From positions 2,046,001-2,110,000 of the forward strand of contig NZ_PYFW01000001.1 in NCBI RefSeq assembly GCF_003020125.1: a stretch of DNA of 64,000 bases. Direction: 5' to 3'. The notes beneath the pieces were generated by a model. That model made no database searches and was not told where the DNA came from. It saw only the letters and a list, made by a program, of their open reading frames with translations. The position numbers and the translations under genes are program-made. Positions within the stretch are counted from its first letter, which is position 1. Every line of letters starts with the position of its first letter. This stretch comes from Bradyrhizobium sp. MOS003. GTDB lineage: Bacteria > Pseudomonadota > Alphaproteobacteria > Rhizobiales > Xanthobacteraceae. Below, in pieces: positions 56,640-64,000 of this stretch.

Positions 56640-57158
56640 ATGAAGGACATGCTGGTTCAGGTCGAACCGCTGATCCCCTCGCTCCGCCGTTATGCGCGCG
56701 CGCTGATGCGTGATCGCACAACCGCCGACGATCTGGTTCAGGATTGCCTGGAGCGCGCCGTCAGCCGCTGGCATCAGCGGCGTGACGGCAGCGTGCGCGC
56801 CTGGCTGTTCACTATCCTCCACAATTTAGCGATCACCCAATTCCGTCAGGCCGCGACGCGGGGAAGGCATATGCCGATCGATGATGCAGGCGAACGCGAG
56901 CTCGCGAGTGCCGCCGCACAGGAGCACAGGCTGATCTACCAGGACGTCCTGAACAAGCTCGCGAGGCTGCCGGAAGAGCAGCGGGCCGTGCTGTTGCTCG
57001 TTGCAGTCGAGGATTTTTCCTACGCCGACGCCGCGAAATTGCTGGATGTGCCGGTCGGGACCGTGATGTCGCGCCTGTCACGCGCGCGGGAAAGGTTGCA
57101 GCAGGAGATGGAGGGGGTTGCACCGGGGAATGTCGTGGAATTGCGGAGCATGAAATGA
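56640..57158 (+). CDS. ECF RNA polymerase sigma factor
   Basis: A 172-residue ECF sigma. Region 2 is PSLRRYARALMRDRTTADDLVQDCLERAVSRW and RAWLFTILHNLAITQFRQ, and region 4 is ARLPEEQRAVLLLVAVEDFSYADAAKLLDVPVGTVMSRLSRARERL. The ATG at 56640 has GGAG seven bases upstream. It overlaps the anti-sigma gene (ATGA), which points to paired control. It likely reads its own cassette and perhaps other promoters. Confidence 0.93.
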   Translation: MKDMLVQVEPLIPSLRRYARALMRDRTTADDLVQDCLERAVSRWHQRRDGSVRAWLFTILHNLAITQFRQAATRGRHMPIDDAGERELASAAAQEHRLIYQDVLNKLARLPEEQRAVLLLVAVEDFSYADAAKLLDVPVGTVMSRLSRARERLQQEMEGVAPGNVVELRSMK

Positions 57159-57928
57159 GCCAGCGTCCGATCACGGAAGATGATCTCCACGCCTTCGTGG
57201 ACCAGGCACTTGCACCCGAGCGTCGTGGAGAGGTTGCTTCCTATCTGAAAGATCATCCGGATGCCGCCGGGCGCGTCGCGGCCTTCGCCAGCCAGCGCGA
57301 GCAGTTGCGCGGTGCGTTGGCATCGATTGCGGATGAACCAGTGCCGGCCGAACTGAACCTGTCGCACATCATTGAAGGTCGAAAGCGACGTCCATTGCGT
57401 GCATGGATGGCAATCGCGGCGCTATTGCTGGTGAGCATCGGCGGTCTCGGCGGGTGGACCGTGCGCAGCCTGTTGCAAGGCGGTTCGAACGGATTGTCCG
57501 CATTGGCGCAGGAGGCGGCCTACTCCTACGGCGTCTACGCACCGGATCGCGTGCGGCCGGTCGAAATACGTGCTTCCGACAGTGCCGAGCTCACGCAATG
57601 GGTGTCCGGCCGGCTGAAGCGGGCGGTCAAGGTGCCTGATCTCTCCACGTCGGGCTATCGGCTGATGGGAGGGCGCTTGGTTGCGACCTCGCATGGTCCG
57701 GCCGCGATGTTCATGTATGACGATGATCAGGGCGATCGTCTCGTCATGCTGACACGTCCAATGAACAGCGGCAGTCAGGATGCGCCGATGATGCCGCACG
57801 CGGCCGGCGATATCGCGGGCTTCGCGTGGGCGGATCGCGGTATGGGCTATACGCTCGTCGGCCAGCTTCCGGGGGATACCCTGAGGCCGATCGCAAACGA
57901 GATCCGCAAACAGGCGGGACCGATCTAG
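57155..57928 (+). CDS. Membrane anti-sigma factor
   Basis: A 257-residue protein with a cytoplasmic helical N-terminus (EDDLHAFVDQALAPERRGEVASYLKDHPDAAGRV), a single membrane helix at about 84-104 (WMAIAALLLVSIGGLGGW) and a periplasmic domain (YGVYAPDRVRPVEIRASDS...). The N-terminus fits the fold of anti-sigma factors that pair with this class of ECF sigma; the HxxxCxxC zinc motif is absent. The periplasmic part may sense an envelope signal, perhaps through its cassette partners. Confidence 0.88.
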   Translation: MSQRPITEDDLHAFVDQALAPERRGEVASYLKDHPDAAGRVAAFASQREQLRGALASIADEPVPAELNLSHIIEGRKRRPLRAWMAIAALLLVSIGGLGGWTVRSLLQGGSNGLSALAQEAAYSYGVYAPDRVRPVEIRASDSAELTQWVSGRLKRAVKVPDLSTSGYRLMGGRLVATSHGPAAMFMYDDDQGDRLVMLTRPMNSGSQDAPMMPHAAGDIAGFAWADRGMGYTLVGQLPGDTLRPIANEIRKQAGPI

Positions 57929-57983
57929 TTTCAGAAACCGGGAAACGGGTCCGCGCATTGGCGCGAACCCCGATCGCGAAGCC

Positions 57984-58433
57984 TCAATCCAGCAGCTTGG
58001 TGTCGTCGGGCGCCTGCGGTGGGGTCTTGATCGCGATGGCCTTGACCTGTCCGCTGATCGGCTTGGTGCCGCCATGCGGCGTGCCCTTCGGGATGATGAC
58101 GAGGTCGCCCGGCTTGACCGTCACTTCCTTGTCGCCGAGCCAGATCGTGCCGGTGCCGTCCAGGATGTACTGGATCTCGTTGGTGTTGGGATGCATGTGC
58201 TTGGGCACGTTGCCGACCTGGATCGAGATCGTGGCGCCGTCGGCGCTCGCGAACATTTTCGAGCGATAGCCGACATTGTTGGCGGCCCCGAGCGCATCGC
58301 CTTCCGCCTCGCCGGTGTGGATGATCTGCGCGGTGATGTTCTCGGCGGCCAGCGCCGGCCGGAGCAGCTGGTTCGCGCCGCCTCCGGCGGCAAAGGCGGC
58401 GGCGATCGACAGCCCGATTGCAAGGCGATTCAT
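57984..58433 (-). CDS. Cupin domain protein with signal peptide
   Basis: A 149-residue protein: signal sequence (IGLSIAAAFAAGGGA) and a single cupin (HMHPNTNEIQYILDGTGTIWLGDKE then VIIPKGTPHGG) with the metal-binding histidines. The reaction is unknown. It is on the opposite strand, tail to tail with the anti-sigma gene, and divergent from the binding-protein gene with a 138-base gap. Confidence 0.87.
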   Translation of the reverse strand: MNRLAIGLSIAAAFAAGGGANQLLRPALAAENITAQIIHTGEAEGDALGAANNVGYRSKMFASADGATISIQVGNVPKHMHPNTNEIQYILDGTGTIWLGDKEVTVKPGDLVIIPKGTPHGGTKPISGQVKAIAIKTPPQAPDDTKLLD

Positions 58434-58571
58434 GGATGATCCTCCCCATCATGAGTTTGTTGTTGTAGCCGCATGCTATTGCGCCAAAAGGCCGATGGCC
58501 AGTGCTTTAGGCCGCGCTTCTCAAGCCCGTCCCGCTGCTCTATGGTGCCGCCGGCCGAACGGAGGAAACCA

Positions 58572-59594
58572 ATGAAGAACACGATTGCCAGGCTCGCCGG
58601 CGCGCTGCTGGCGCTGACGCTCACCGCCGGATTTGCCGCAGCGCAAAGCAAGGTCACCATCGCGGTCGGCGGCGGCTCCTGCCTGTGCTATCTGCCGACG
58701 GTGCTGGCCAAGCAGCTCGGCGAGTACGACAAGGCCGGCCTCAGTGTCGAACTGGTCGACCTCAAGGGCGGCTCGGACGCGCTCAAAGCCGTGCTCGGCG
58801 GCAGCGCCGACGTGGTCTCCGGTTATTTCGACCATTGCGTCAATCTGGCCGCCAAGAAGCAGGAACTCCAGGCTTTCGTGGTCTATGACCGCTATCCCGG
58901 CCTCGTGCTCGTGGTCGCGCCCTCGCGTACCAACGACATCAAGTCGGTCAAGGATCTCGCCGGCAAGAAGGTCGGCGTCAGCGCGCCCGGCTCCTCCACC
59001 GACTTCTTCCTGAAATACATGCTCAAGAAGAATGGTGTCGATCCCACCAGCGCCGCCGTGATCGGCGTCGGCCTCGGTGCCACCGCGGTCGCCGCGATGG
59101 AGCAGGGCCAGATCGATGCCGCCGTAATGCTCGACCCCTCCGTCACCGTGCTGCAGGGAAGCCACAAGGATCTGCGCATCCTCTCCGACACCCGCACGCA
59201 GAAGGACACGCTCGAGACGTTTGGCGGCGAATATCCCGGCGGCGCGCTGTACTCGACCGCGGCCTGGGTTGCCAAGCACGAGAAGGAGACGCAGGCTCTC
59301 ACCAACGCGATCCTCGCCACGCTCGCCTGGATCCATTCGCACAGCCCTGAGGAGATCATGGCGAAGATGCCGGAGGAGACGGTCGGCAAGAACAAGGAAC
59401 TCTATCTCGCCGCGCTGAAGAACACGATCCCGATGTTCTCCGAGACCGGCAAGATGGACCCGAAGGGCGCGGACGCCGTGCTCGCGGTGTTCAGCGTCGG
59501 CTCGCCCGAGGTGGCCAACGCCAAGATCGACGTCAGCAAGACCTTCACCAACAAATACGTCGAGCAAGCCAAGACGACGGGGAGCGCCAAATAG
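58572..59594 (+). CDS. NMT1/TauA-like ABC transporter substrate-binding protein
   Basis: A 340-residue receptor: signal peptide (LLALTLTAGFAAAQS), then VTIAVGGGSCLCYLPTVLAKQLGEYDKAGL and LKGGSDALKAVLGGSADVVSGYFDH, the NMT1/SsuA pattern. An unusual CLC pair is near residue 37. It likely serves the NitT/TauT-type ATPase and permease about 4 kb upstream, which lack a receptor. GGAGGAAACC lies before the ATG. Confidence 0.9.
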   Translation: MKNTIARLAGALLALTLTAGFAAAQSKVTIAVGGGSCLCYLPTVLAKQLGEYDKAGLSVELVDLKGGSDALKAVLGGSADVVSGYFDHCVNLAAKKQELQAFVVYDRYPGLVLVVAPSRTNDIKSVKDLAGKKVGVSAPGSSTDFFLKYMLKKNGVDPTSAAVIGVGLGATAVAAMEQGQIDAAVMLDPSVTVLQGSHKDLRILSDTRTQKDTLETFGGEYPGGALYSTAAWVAKHEKETQALTNAILATLAWIHSHSPEEIMAKMPEETVGKNKELYLAALKNTIPMFSETGKMDPKGADAVLAVFSVGSPEVANAKIDVSKTFTNKYVEQAKTTGSAK

Positions 59595-59624
59595 CTGGCG
59601 CGAAGGCGTGCTAGTCGCCCCCTC

Positions 59625-60329
59625 ATGACGTCACCGATCATCCATCGCGTCACGACGCTCGATCTTGCCGTTCGGCCGATCGCCTGGCCGTTCGCGGAAG
59701 AGCGTCGCGACGAGATCGCGGCTCATTTCGCCGAGAAGCAGCGCGAGCGGCCGAAGATCTGGAACGGCCGCGTCCTGATCGGGCGAGATCCTGTGTTCAC
59801 CAACGGCCATTTCGCCGCGACCTATTTCGAGACCGATTTTGCGAGCTTCCTCGCCTGGCGCGACTGGGGCTTTCCCGGCGCTCCCGTGTTCAACGGTTTC
59901 GGCATGGGCGCGCTGCGCACGTCCGATGGTGCCTTCGTGATGGGCGAGATGGCGCAGCACACCGCGAATGCAGGCCGCATCTATTTCCCATCGGGCACGC
60001 CCGATCTCGACGACGTCAGGGGTGGCACGCTCGACATACCCGGCAGCGTCATCCGCGAGCTCGAGGAGGAGACCGGCCTGACGGCGGCGCACTATCGCGC
60101 CGAGCCGGACTGGCATTGCGTTGTCACCGGTCCCACGATCGCGATGATGCAGGTGCTCAACCTGGATATGTCAGGCGAAGAAGCGCGCGCCCGGATCGAG
60201 GCCAACCTCGCCCGCGAGGACGAGCCCGAATTGTCGGCCATCCATCTCGTGCGCGGGGTCGGCGACATCACGCCGACCATGCCGCGATTTGTCACGGCCT
60301 TCGTCGAGCAGCAGTTCGCCTCGCGCTGA
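59625..60329 (+). CDS. NUDIX hydrolase-like protein
   Basis: A 234-residue protein. The C-terminal half of a Nudix box is clear (GSVIRELEEETGLTA), but the first glutamate of the G-x5-E spacing is missing (GGTLDIPGSVIREL). The metal-binding REXXEE core remains. The substrate is unknown and activity may be changed. It starts 30 bases after the binding-protein gene. Confidence 0.8.
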   Translation: MTSPIIHRVTTLDLAVRPIAWPFAEERRDEIAAHFAEKQRERPKIWNGRVLIGRDPVFTNGHFAATYFETDFASFLAWRDWGFPGAPVFNGFGMGALRTSDGAFVMGEMAQHTANAGRIYFPSGTPDLDDVRGGTLDIPGSVIRELEEETGLTAAHYRAEPDWHCVVTGPTIAMMQVLNLDMSGEEARARIEANLAREDEPELSAIHLVRGVGDITPTMPRFVTAFVEQQFASR

Positions 60330-60422
60330 CGCGCAAGGCTTGACATCCCGGCGTTCAGCCCATGTGATGGGGAAAAGCAAAAGCAAAAAGATTGCAATGC
60401 ACAATCGTCCAGGGAGGTTTTG

Positions 60423-61733
60423 ATGCGCCTGCGCATGGCTGCCCGCTTGGTACGTGGGCTGTTGGTCGCGATATCGGCGACTGGCTTGATGGCTTCGGCC
60501 GAGGCTCAGGAAAAGAAAATCAAGATCGGCGTTGTGTTCGACCTGACCGGGCCTCTTGCGGGCGGCGGGTCTGAGCTCGGCTATATCGGCGCAAAAATCA
60601 TCCTCGACCATTTCGCCAAGACCGGCGTCGAGGGTTACAAGATCGAGGCCGTTTACGCCGATGCGCAGAGCAAGCCTGACATCGCGATCAACGAATCCGT
60701 CCGCCTGCTCGAGCAGGAGAAGGTGGACATGGTGCTCGGCTTCTTCTCCTCGGCGCAATGCGTGCCGGTGGCAGCCCGCGTCGAGCAGCTCAAGAAGTTC
60801 ATGTGGATGACGACCTGCATCTCGTCCGCCGTGTTCAACGACAAGGGCTACAAATACGTCTTCCGCCCGCAGGCGAGCGGCGATCAGTTCGGCATGATGA
60901 CGATGGATTTCATCGCGCAGAACGCCAAGGCGAAGTTCGACAAGGAGCCGAAGGACCTGCGCGTCGCCATCATCCACGAGGACGGCGCCTATGGCGTCGA
61001 CGTCTCCAGGGGCAACGAGGCCGGTGCGAAGAAGGCGGGCTTCAACGTCGTGATGAAGGAGGGCTATTCGGCCACCGCGCCTGATCTGTCCGCACTGGTG
61101 ACAAAATTGAAGCGCGCCAAGCCCGACGTGATCTTCCACACCGGCTACAACCCCGACATCACGTTGCTGTTGCGCCAGGCCCGCGAGCAGGGCTTGAAGT
61201 TCGGCGCGTTGATGGGGCATGGCGCAGGTTACGGCGTCTACGAGAAACTGAAGGAAGGCATGGGTGCCGACGCCACCTACATCTTTAACACCGACCCGAT
61301 CTCGATCTGGCTCGCCAACCAGAAGACGATGGATCCGAAGCTTCCGGCCGTGATCAAGATGGTCGGCGAGGAGTTCGACAAGATCAGGCCGGGCGTCGCC
61401 ATCCGATCGGCGCATGTCGGCATCGGCGCGTCCAATACCTTCGTGTTCATGAATGATGTCCTGCCCCGCGCGATCAAGAAGTATGGCGGGGTCGATCCTG
61501 ATGCGCTGCGCAAGGCCGCGCTCGACACCGACATCCCCGAAGGCGGCACCATGCTCGGCTTCGGCGTCAAGTTCTACGGCGAGGGCACGCCGATGTCGGG
61601 CCAGAACGAACGCTCGTTCCCGGTCGTGATCCAGTACATCGACGACAAGTCCTCGGTGGTGTGGCCCAAGAGTCAGGCGCAGCGCGACGCCGTCCTGCCG
61701 CTGCCCAAGGGTACCACCTACAGCAACCAGTAA
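60423..61733 (+). CDS. Liv-type ABC transporter substrate-binding protein
   Basis: A 436-residue periplasmic receptor of the branched-chain amino-acid/amide class: signal peptide ending SAEAQE, IGVVFDLTGPLAGGGSELGYIGAK, then FFSSAQCVPVAARVEQL and IIHEDGAYGVDVSRGNE. GGGAGG lies five to six bases before ATG 60423. It is the first gene of a Liv-type operon with LivG, LivF and LivH next. The ligand could be an amino acid, amide or aromatic acid. Confidence 0.92.
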   Translation: MRLRMAARLVRGLLVAISATGLMASAEAQEKKIKIGVVFDLTGPLAGGGSELGYIGAKIILDHFAKTGVEGYKIEAVYADAQSKPDIAINESVRLLEQEKVDMVLGFFSSAQCVPVAARVEQLKKFMWMTTCISSAVFNDKGYKYVFRPQASGDQFGMMTMDFIAQNAKAKFDKEPKDLRVAIIHEDGAYGVDVSRGNEAGAKKAGFNVVMKEGYSATAPDLSALVTKLKRAKPDVIFHTGYNPDITLLLRQAREQGLKFGALMGHGAGYGVYEKLKEGMGADATYIFNTDPISIWLANQKTMDPKLPAVIKMVGEEFDKIRPGVAIRSAHVGIGASNTFVFMNDVLPRAIKKYGGVDPDALRKAALDTDIPEGGTMLGFGVKFYGEGTPMSGQNERSFPVVIQYIDDKSSVVWPKSQAQRDAVLPLPKGTTYSNQ

Positions 61734-61760
61734 CGGGCGCGGGGCAACGGAGGGGCGGCG

Positions 61761-62531
61761 GTGCTGGAAGTCAGTGGGCTGGTGAAGCGGTTCGGCGGCT
61801 TCACCGCCGTCAACAATGTGTCGTTTCGGGTCGATCAGGGTGAGATCCTCGGCCTGATCGGGCCGAACGGTTCGGGCAAGAGCACGATCTTCAACATGCT
61901 CTCCGGCACGCTGGCGCCGACGTCGGGCTCGATCCTGTTCGACGGCTCGGAGATCGCGGGCCTCGCACCGCACCGGATCATCAACAGCGGCGTCGGCCGC
62001 ACCTTCCAGATTCCGCGGCCGTTCCGCCGCCTGACCATTTTCGAGAACGTCGCGCTCGCCGGCTTTTACGGCCAGGGCCGCCATAGCCGTGCCAGGGCGG
62101 AGGAGGCGGCCGAACGATCGCTGGCGATGGTCGGCCTGCCGACCGATCGCCATGCCAGCGTCGATGGCCTTGGCGCGGCCGGGCTGAAGAAACTCGAACT
62201 GGCGAAAGCCCTCGCGACTGCGCCAAAGCTGCTGCTTGCGGATGAGAGCCTCGGCGGTCTCGACGAAACCGAAATGGACCAGGCCGCCGACATGCTGCGC
62301 AATATCCGCGACGAGCTCGGCATCACCATCATCTGGGTCGAGCACATCATGGGCGTCTTGATGCGCGTCGTCGACCGCGTCATGGTGCTCGATCACGGCG
62401 AGAAGATATCGGAAGGCCTGCCGAGCGCGGTCGCGGGCGATCCGCGCGTCATCGAGGTCTATCTCGGCACCGATGCCGAGACCACGCAGGCCGCGGCGGC
62501 CGAAGCGCGCCGCCGCGCGGGAGGCGCCTGA
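61761..62531 (+). CDS. Liv-type ABC transporter ATPase (LivG-like)
   Basis: A 256-residue ATPase. Walker A GPNGSGKSTIFNM, GVGRTFQIPRPFRRLT is the LivG hallmark, and the Walker B region is LLLADESLGGLDE. The signature segment is degenerate (LGAAGLKKLELAKAL), as is usual in LivG. The start is GTG with GGAGGGG upstream. Its stop overlaps the next ATG. Confidence 0.93.
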   Translation: MLEVSGLVKRFGGFTAVNNVSFRVDQGEILGLIGPNGSGKSTIFNMLSGTLAPTSGSILFDGSEIAGLAPHRIINSGVGRTFQIPRPFRRLTIFENVALAGFYGQGRHSRARAEEAAERSLAMVGLPTDRHASVDGLGAAGLKKLELAKALATAPKLLLADESLGGLDETEMDQAADMLRNIRDELGITIIWVEHIMGVLMRVVDRVMVLDHGEKISEGLPSAVAGDPRVIEVYLGTDAETTQAAAAEARRRAGGA

Positions 62532-63235
62532 TGCTGGAGCTCCGCGGCGTCAATGCCGGCTACGGCACGTTCCAGGCGCTGTTCGACGTCGATCTCGACG
62601 TCAAGGCCGGCGAAGCCGTTGGCGTCATCGGTCCCAATGGCGCCGGCAAGACCACCCTGATGCGCGTCATCTCCGGCCTGATCCGACCCTCGCGCGGCTC
62701 GATCCGGATGGAGGGCACCGACGTCGGGGCAACGCCGCCGCACAAGATCGTCAGCCTCGGCATTGCGCATGTGCCGGAGAACCGGCGACTGTTTCCGCAG
62801 CTCTCGGTCGACGACAATCTCAAGATGGGCGCCTTCATGAAGGAGGCGCGCAGCCGCTATGCCGAGCGGCTCGAGGTCGTGTTCGGCCTGTTTCCGCGCC
62901 TGAAGGAGCGCCGCCACCAGATGGCCGGAACCATGTCCGGCGGCGAGCAGCAGATGTGCGCGATCGGCCGCGCCCTGATGTCCAATCCAAAGCTGCTGCT
63001 GCTCGACGAGCCCTCGGCCGGCCTGGCGCCGGTCGTGGTGCAGCAGGTGTTCGAGCTGGTGAAGCGGATTCGCACCAGCGGGCTGACGGTGCTGATCGTC
63101 GAGCAGAACGTGCAGCAGGTGCTGAAAGTGGTCGATCGCGCCTATTTGATCGAGGCGGGCACGATCCGGGCATCCGGCACGTCCGCGGAGATGCTGGCAA
63201 GCGACACGGTCAGGGAAGCTTATCTCGGGGTGTGA
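62531..63235 (+). CDS. Liv-type ABC transporter ATPase (LivF-like)
   Basis: A 234-residue ATPase. Walker A GPNGAGKTTLMRV, VPENRRLFPQLSVDDNL, signature TMSGGEQQMCAIGRALM and Walker B LLLLDEPSAGLAPVV are the LivF pattern. It forms the heterodimeric engine with LivG. TGATG overlap with livG; its own stop overlaps the livH start. Confidence 0.94.
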   Translation: MLELRGVNAGYGTFQALFDVDLDVKAGEAVGVIGPNGAGKTTLMRVISGLIRPSRGSIRMEGTDVGATPPHKIVSLGIAHVPENRRLFPQLSVDDNLKMGAFMKEARSRYAERLEVVFGLFPRLKERRHQMAGTMSGGEQQMCAIGRALMSNPKLLLLDEPSAGLAPVVVQQVFELVKRIRTSGLTVLIVEQNVQQVLKVVDRAYLIEAGTIRASGTSAEMLASDTVREAYLGV

Positions 63236-64000
63236 TGGGCATGCAGGGGTTTCTCGACATCTTCGACATCTACCTGCTGGAGGCCGTGATCAACGGCATC
63301 CTGCTCGGCGGCGTGCTTGCGCTGCTCGCGCTCGGGCTCAATCTGATCTTCGGCGTCATCGACGTGACCTGGATCTGCTATGCCGAGCTGGTGATGATCG
63401 GCATGTATGCCATGTATTTCATGGTGCAGTATTACGGCCTCAGCTATTTCGTCGCCGCGCCGTTCACCATCTTGCTGGTCGCGATGCTCGGTGCCGCGCT
63501 GCATTTCCTCGTGATCGCGCCGCTATTGACCGCGCCGCCGATCAACCAGCTGCTCGCCACCGGCGGTGTTCTGTTCGTTCTGCAGAGCTTTGCCACCGTC
63601 GCCTTCGGCATCGACTTCCGCAATCTCGGCATCCGCCTGCCGGTGCTTGCGTTCGGCGACATGAATTTCAGCTATGCGCGACTTCTGTCCTTCCTGGCGG
63701 CGCTGGTCGGCATGGTCTGCGTCTATCTGTTCATGACGCGCACCTTCACCGGCACCGCGATCCGAGCCATCTCGCAGGACCGGCAGATCATGGCGTTGAT
63801 GGGGGTCGACACCAGGCGGATCTATCTCATCACCTCTGCAATCGGCGGCGGGTTGGCCGGGCTCGCTGCCTGCCTGCTGGTGCTGCAATATGACGTGCAT
63901 CCCTTCGTCGGCCTCTCCTTCGGGCCGATCACCTTCCTGATCTGCGTGCTCGGCGGCCTCGGCAATTTCATCGGCGGTTTCATCGCCGCCTTCGTGTTCG
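63235..64000 (+). CDS. Liv-type ABC transporter permease (LivH-like), partial at window end
   Basis: Open to the window edge for 255 codons from ATG 63235. It has several membrane helices: AVINGILLGGVLALLALGLNLIFGVI, then MIGMYAMYFMVQYYG and the conserved RAISQDRQIMALMGVDTRRIY loop, followed by SFGPITFLICVLGGLGNFIGG. It is the first permease of the operon; LivM should follow outside the window. GTGATG overlap with livF. Confidence 0.92.
   Translation, partial: MGMQGFLDIFDIYLLEAVINGILLGGVLALLALGLNLIFGVIDVTWICYAELVMIGMYAMYFMVQYYGLSYFVAAPFTILLVAMLGAALHFLVIAPLLTAPPINQLLATGGVLFVLQSFATVAFGIDFRNLGIRLPVLAFGDMNFSYARLLSFLAALVGMVCVYLFMTRTFTGTAIRAISQDRQIMALMGVDTRRIYLITSAIGGGLAGLAACLLVLQYDVHPFVGLSFGPITFLICVLGGLGNFIGGFIAAFVF

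Noticed and set aside
60171..62396. A 741-codon minus-strand open frame
   Set aside because: It is antisense to the Liv-type receptor and LivG genes, is low in complexity (D, H, R and V rich) and has no recognisable domain.

Overview
The window is high-GC, densely coded alphaproteobacterial chromosome, most likely Bradyrhizobium or a close relative. The best single marker is a circularly permuted two-piece tmRNA gene whose tag reads ANDNFAPVAQAA. The ilvB-ilvH-ilvC cluster, HflKC with a Do protease, DUF4169 and DUF2336 proteins, and the many Liv-type, TctABC and NitT/TauT transporters fit the same group. I see no phage, IS element, plasmid origin, rRNA, tRNA or CRISPR array.

Layout. 1-9.9 kb: a truncated Liv-type binding protein, two large GGDEF-EAL proteins (one with a CHASE sensor, one with PAS-PAS-GAF) around an MFS carrier, then a secreted-type metallo-beta-lactamase-fold hydrolase divergent from an AraC regulator. 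10-18.6 kb: an SrpA-like catalase without a visible start, a TetR repressor and a divergent cytochrome P450 sharing a 12-bp-arm palindrome, a giant AsmA protein and a DUF2336 protein. 18.7-25.7 kb: a frameshifted acetyltransferase, a SoxC/cytochrome c sulfite dehydrogenase-like group, a methyltransferase, feoAB and a DUF4169/RHH pair. 25.9-28.4 kb: fumC, sspB and ssrA, the last two being an adaptor and the RNA that produces its substrates. 28.6-33.2 kb: a split chromate transporter and a TctBAC carrier. 33.4-41.3 kb: thyA-GNAT-folA, hflK-hflC-DUF2065-degP, serB and divergent miaA.

41.3-47.3 kb is a branched-chain amino-acid block: a promoter, an Ile/Leu/Val-rich leader peptide and an intrinsic terminator (classic attenuation) precede ilvB-ilvH. 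A methyltransferase, an EamA exporter and a LysE-type exporter then separate them from ilvC. 47.5-54.5 kb: an SDR, a membrane phosphoglycerol-transferase/sulfatase-like enzyme, an osmoprotectant-type ABC pair with a permease-receptor fusion, and a NitT/TauT-type ATPase and permease.

54.5-57.9 kb is the most distinctive accessory-looking cassette: a DUF305 protein with a Met/His-rich tail, a YVTN beta-propeller, an ECF sigma factor and its membrane anti-sigma factor, preceded by an ECF-like promoter and a palindrome. It and a cupin gene lie between the NitT/TauT ATPase-permease pair and the likely matching binding protein at 58.6 kb. The window ends with a NUDIX protein and a Liv-type operon (binding protein, LivG, LivF, truncated LivH).
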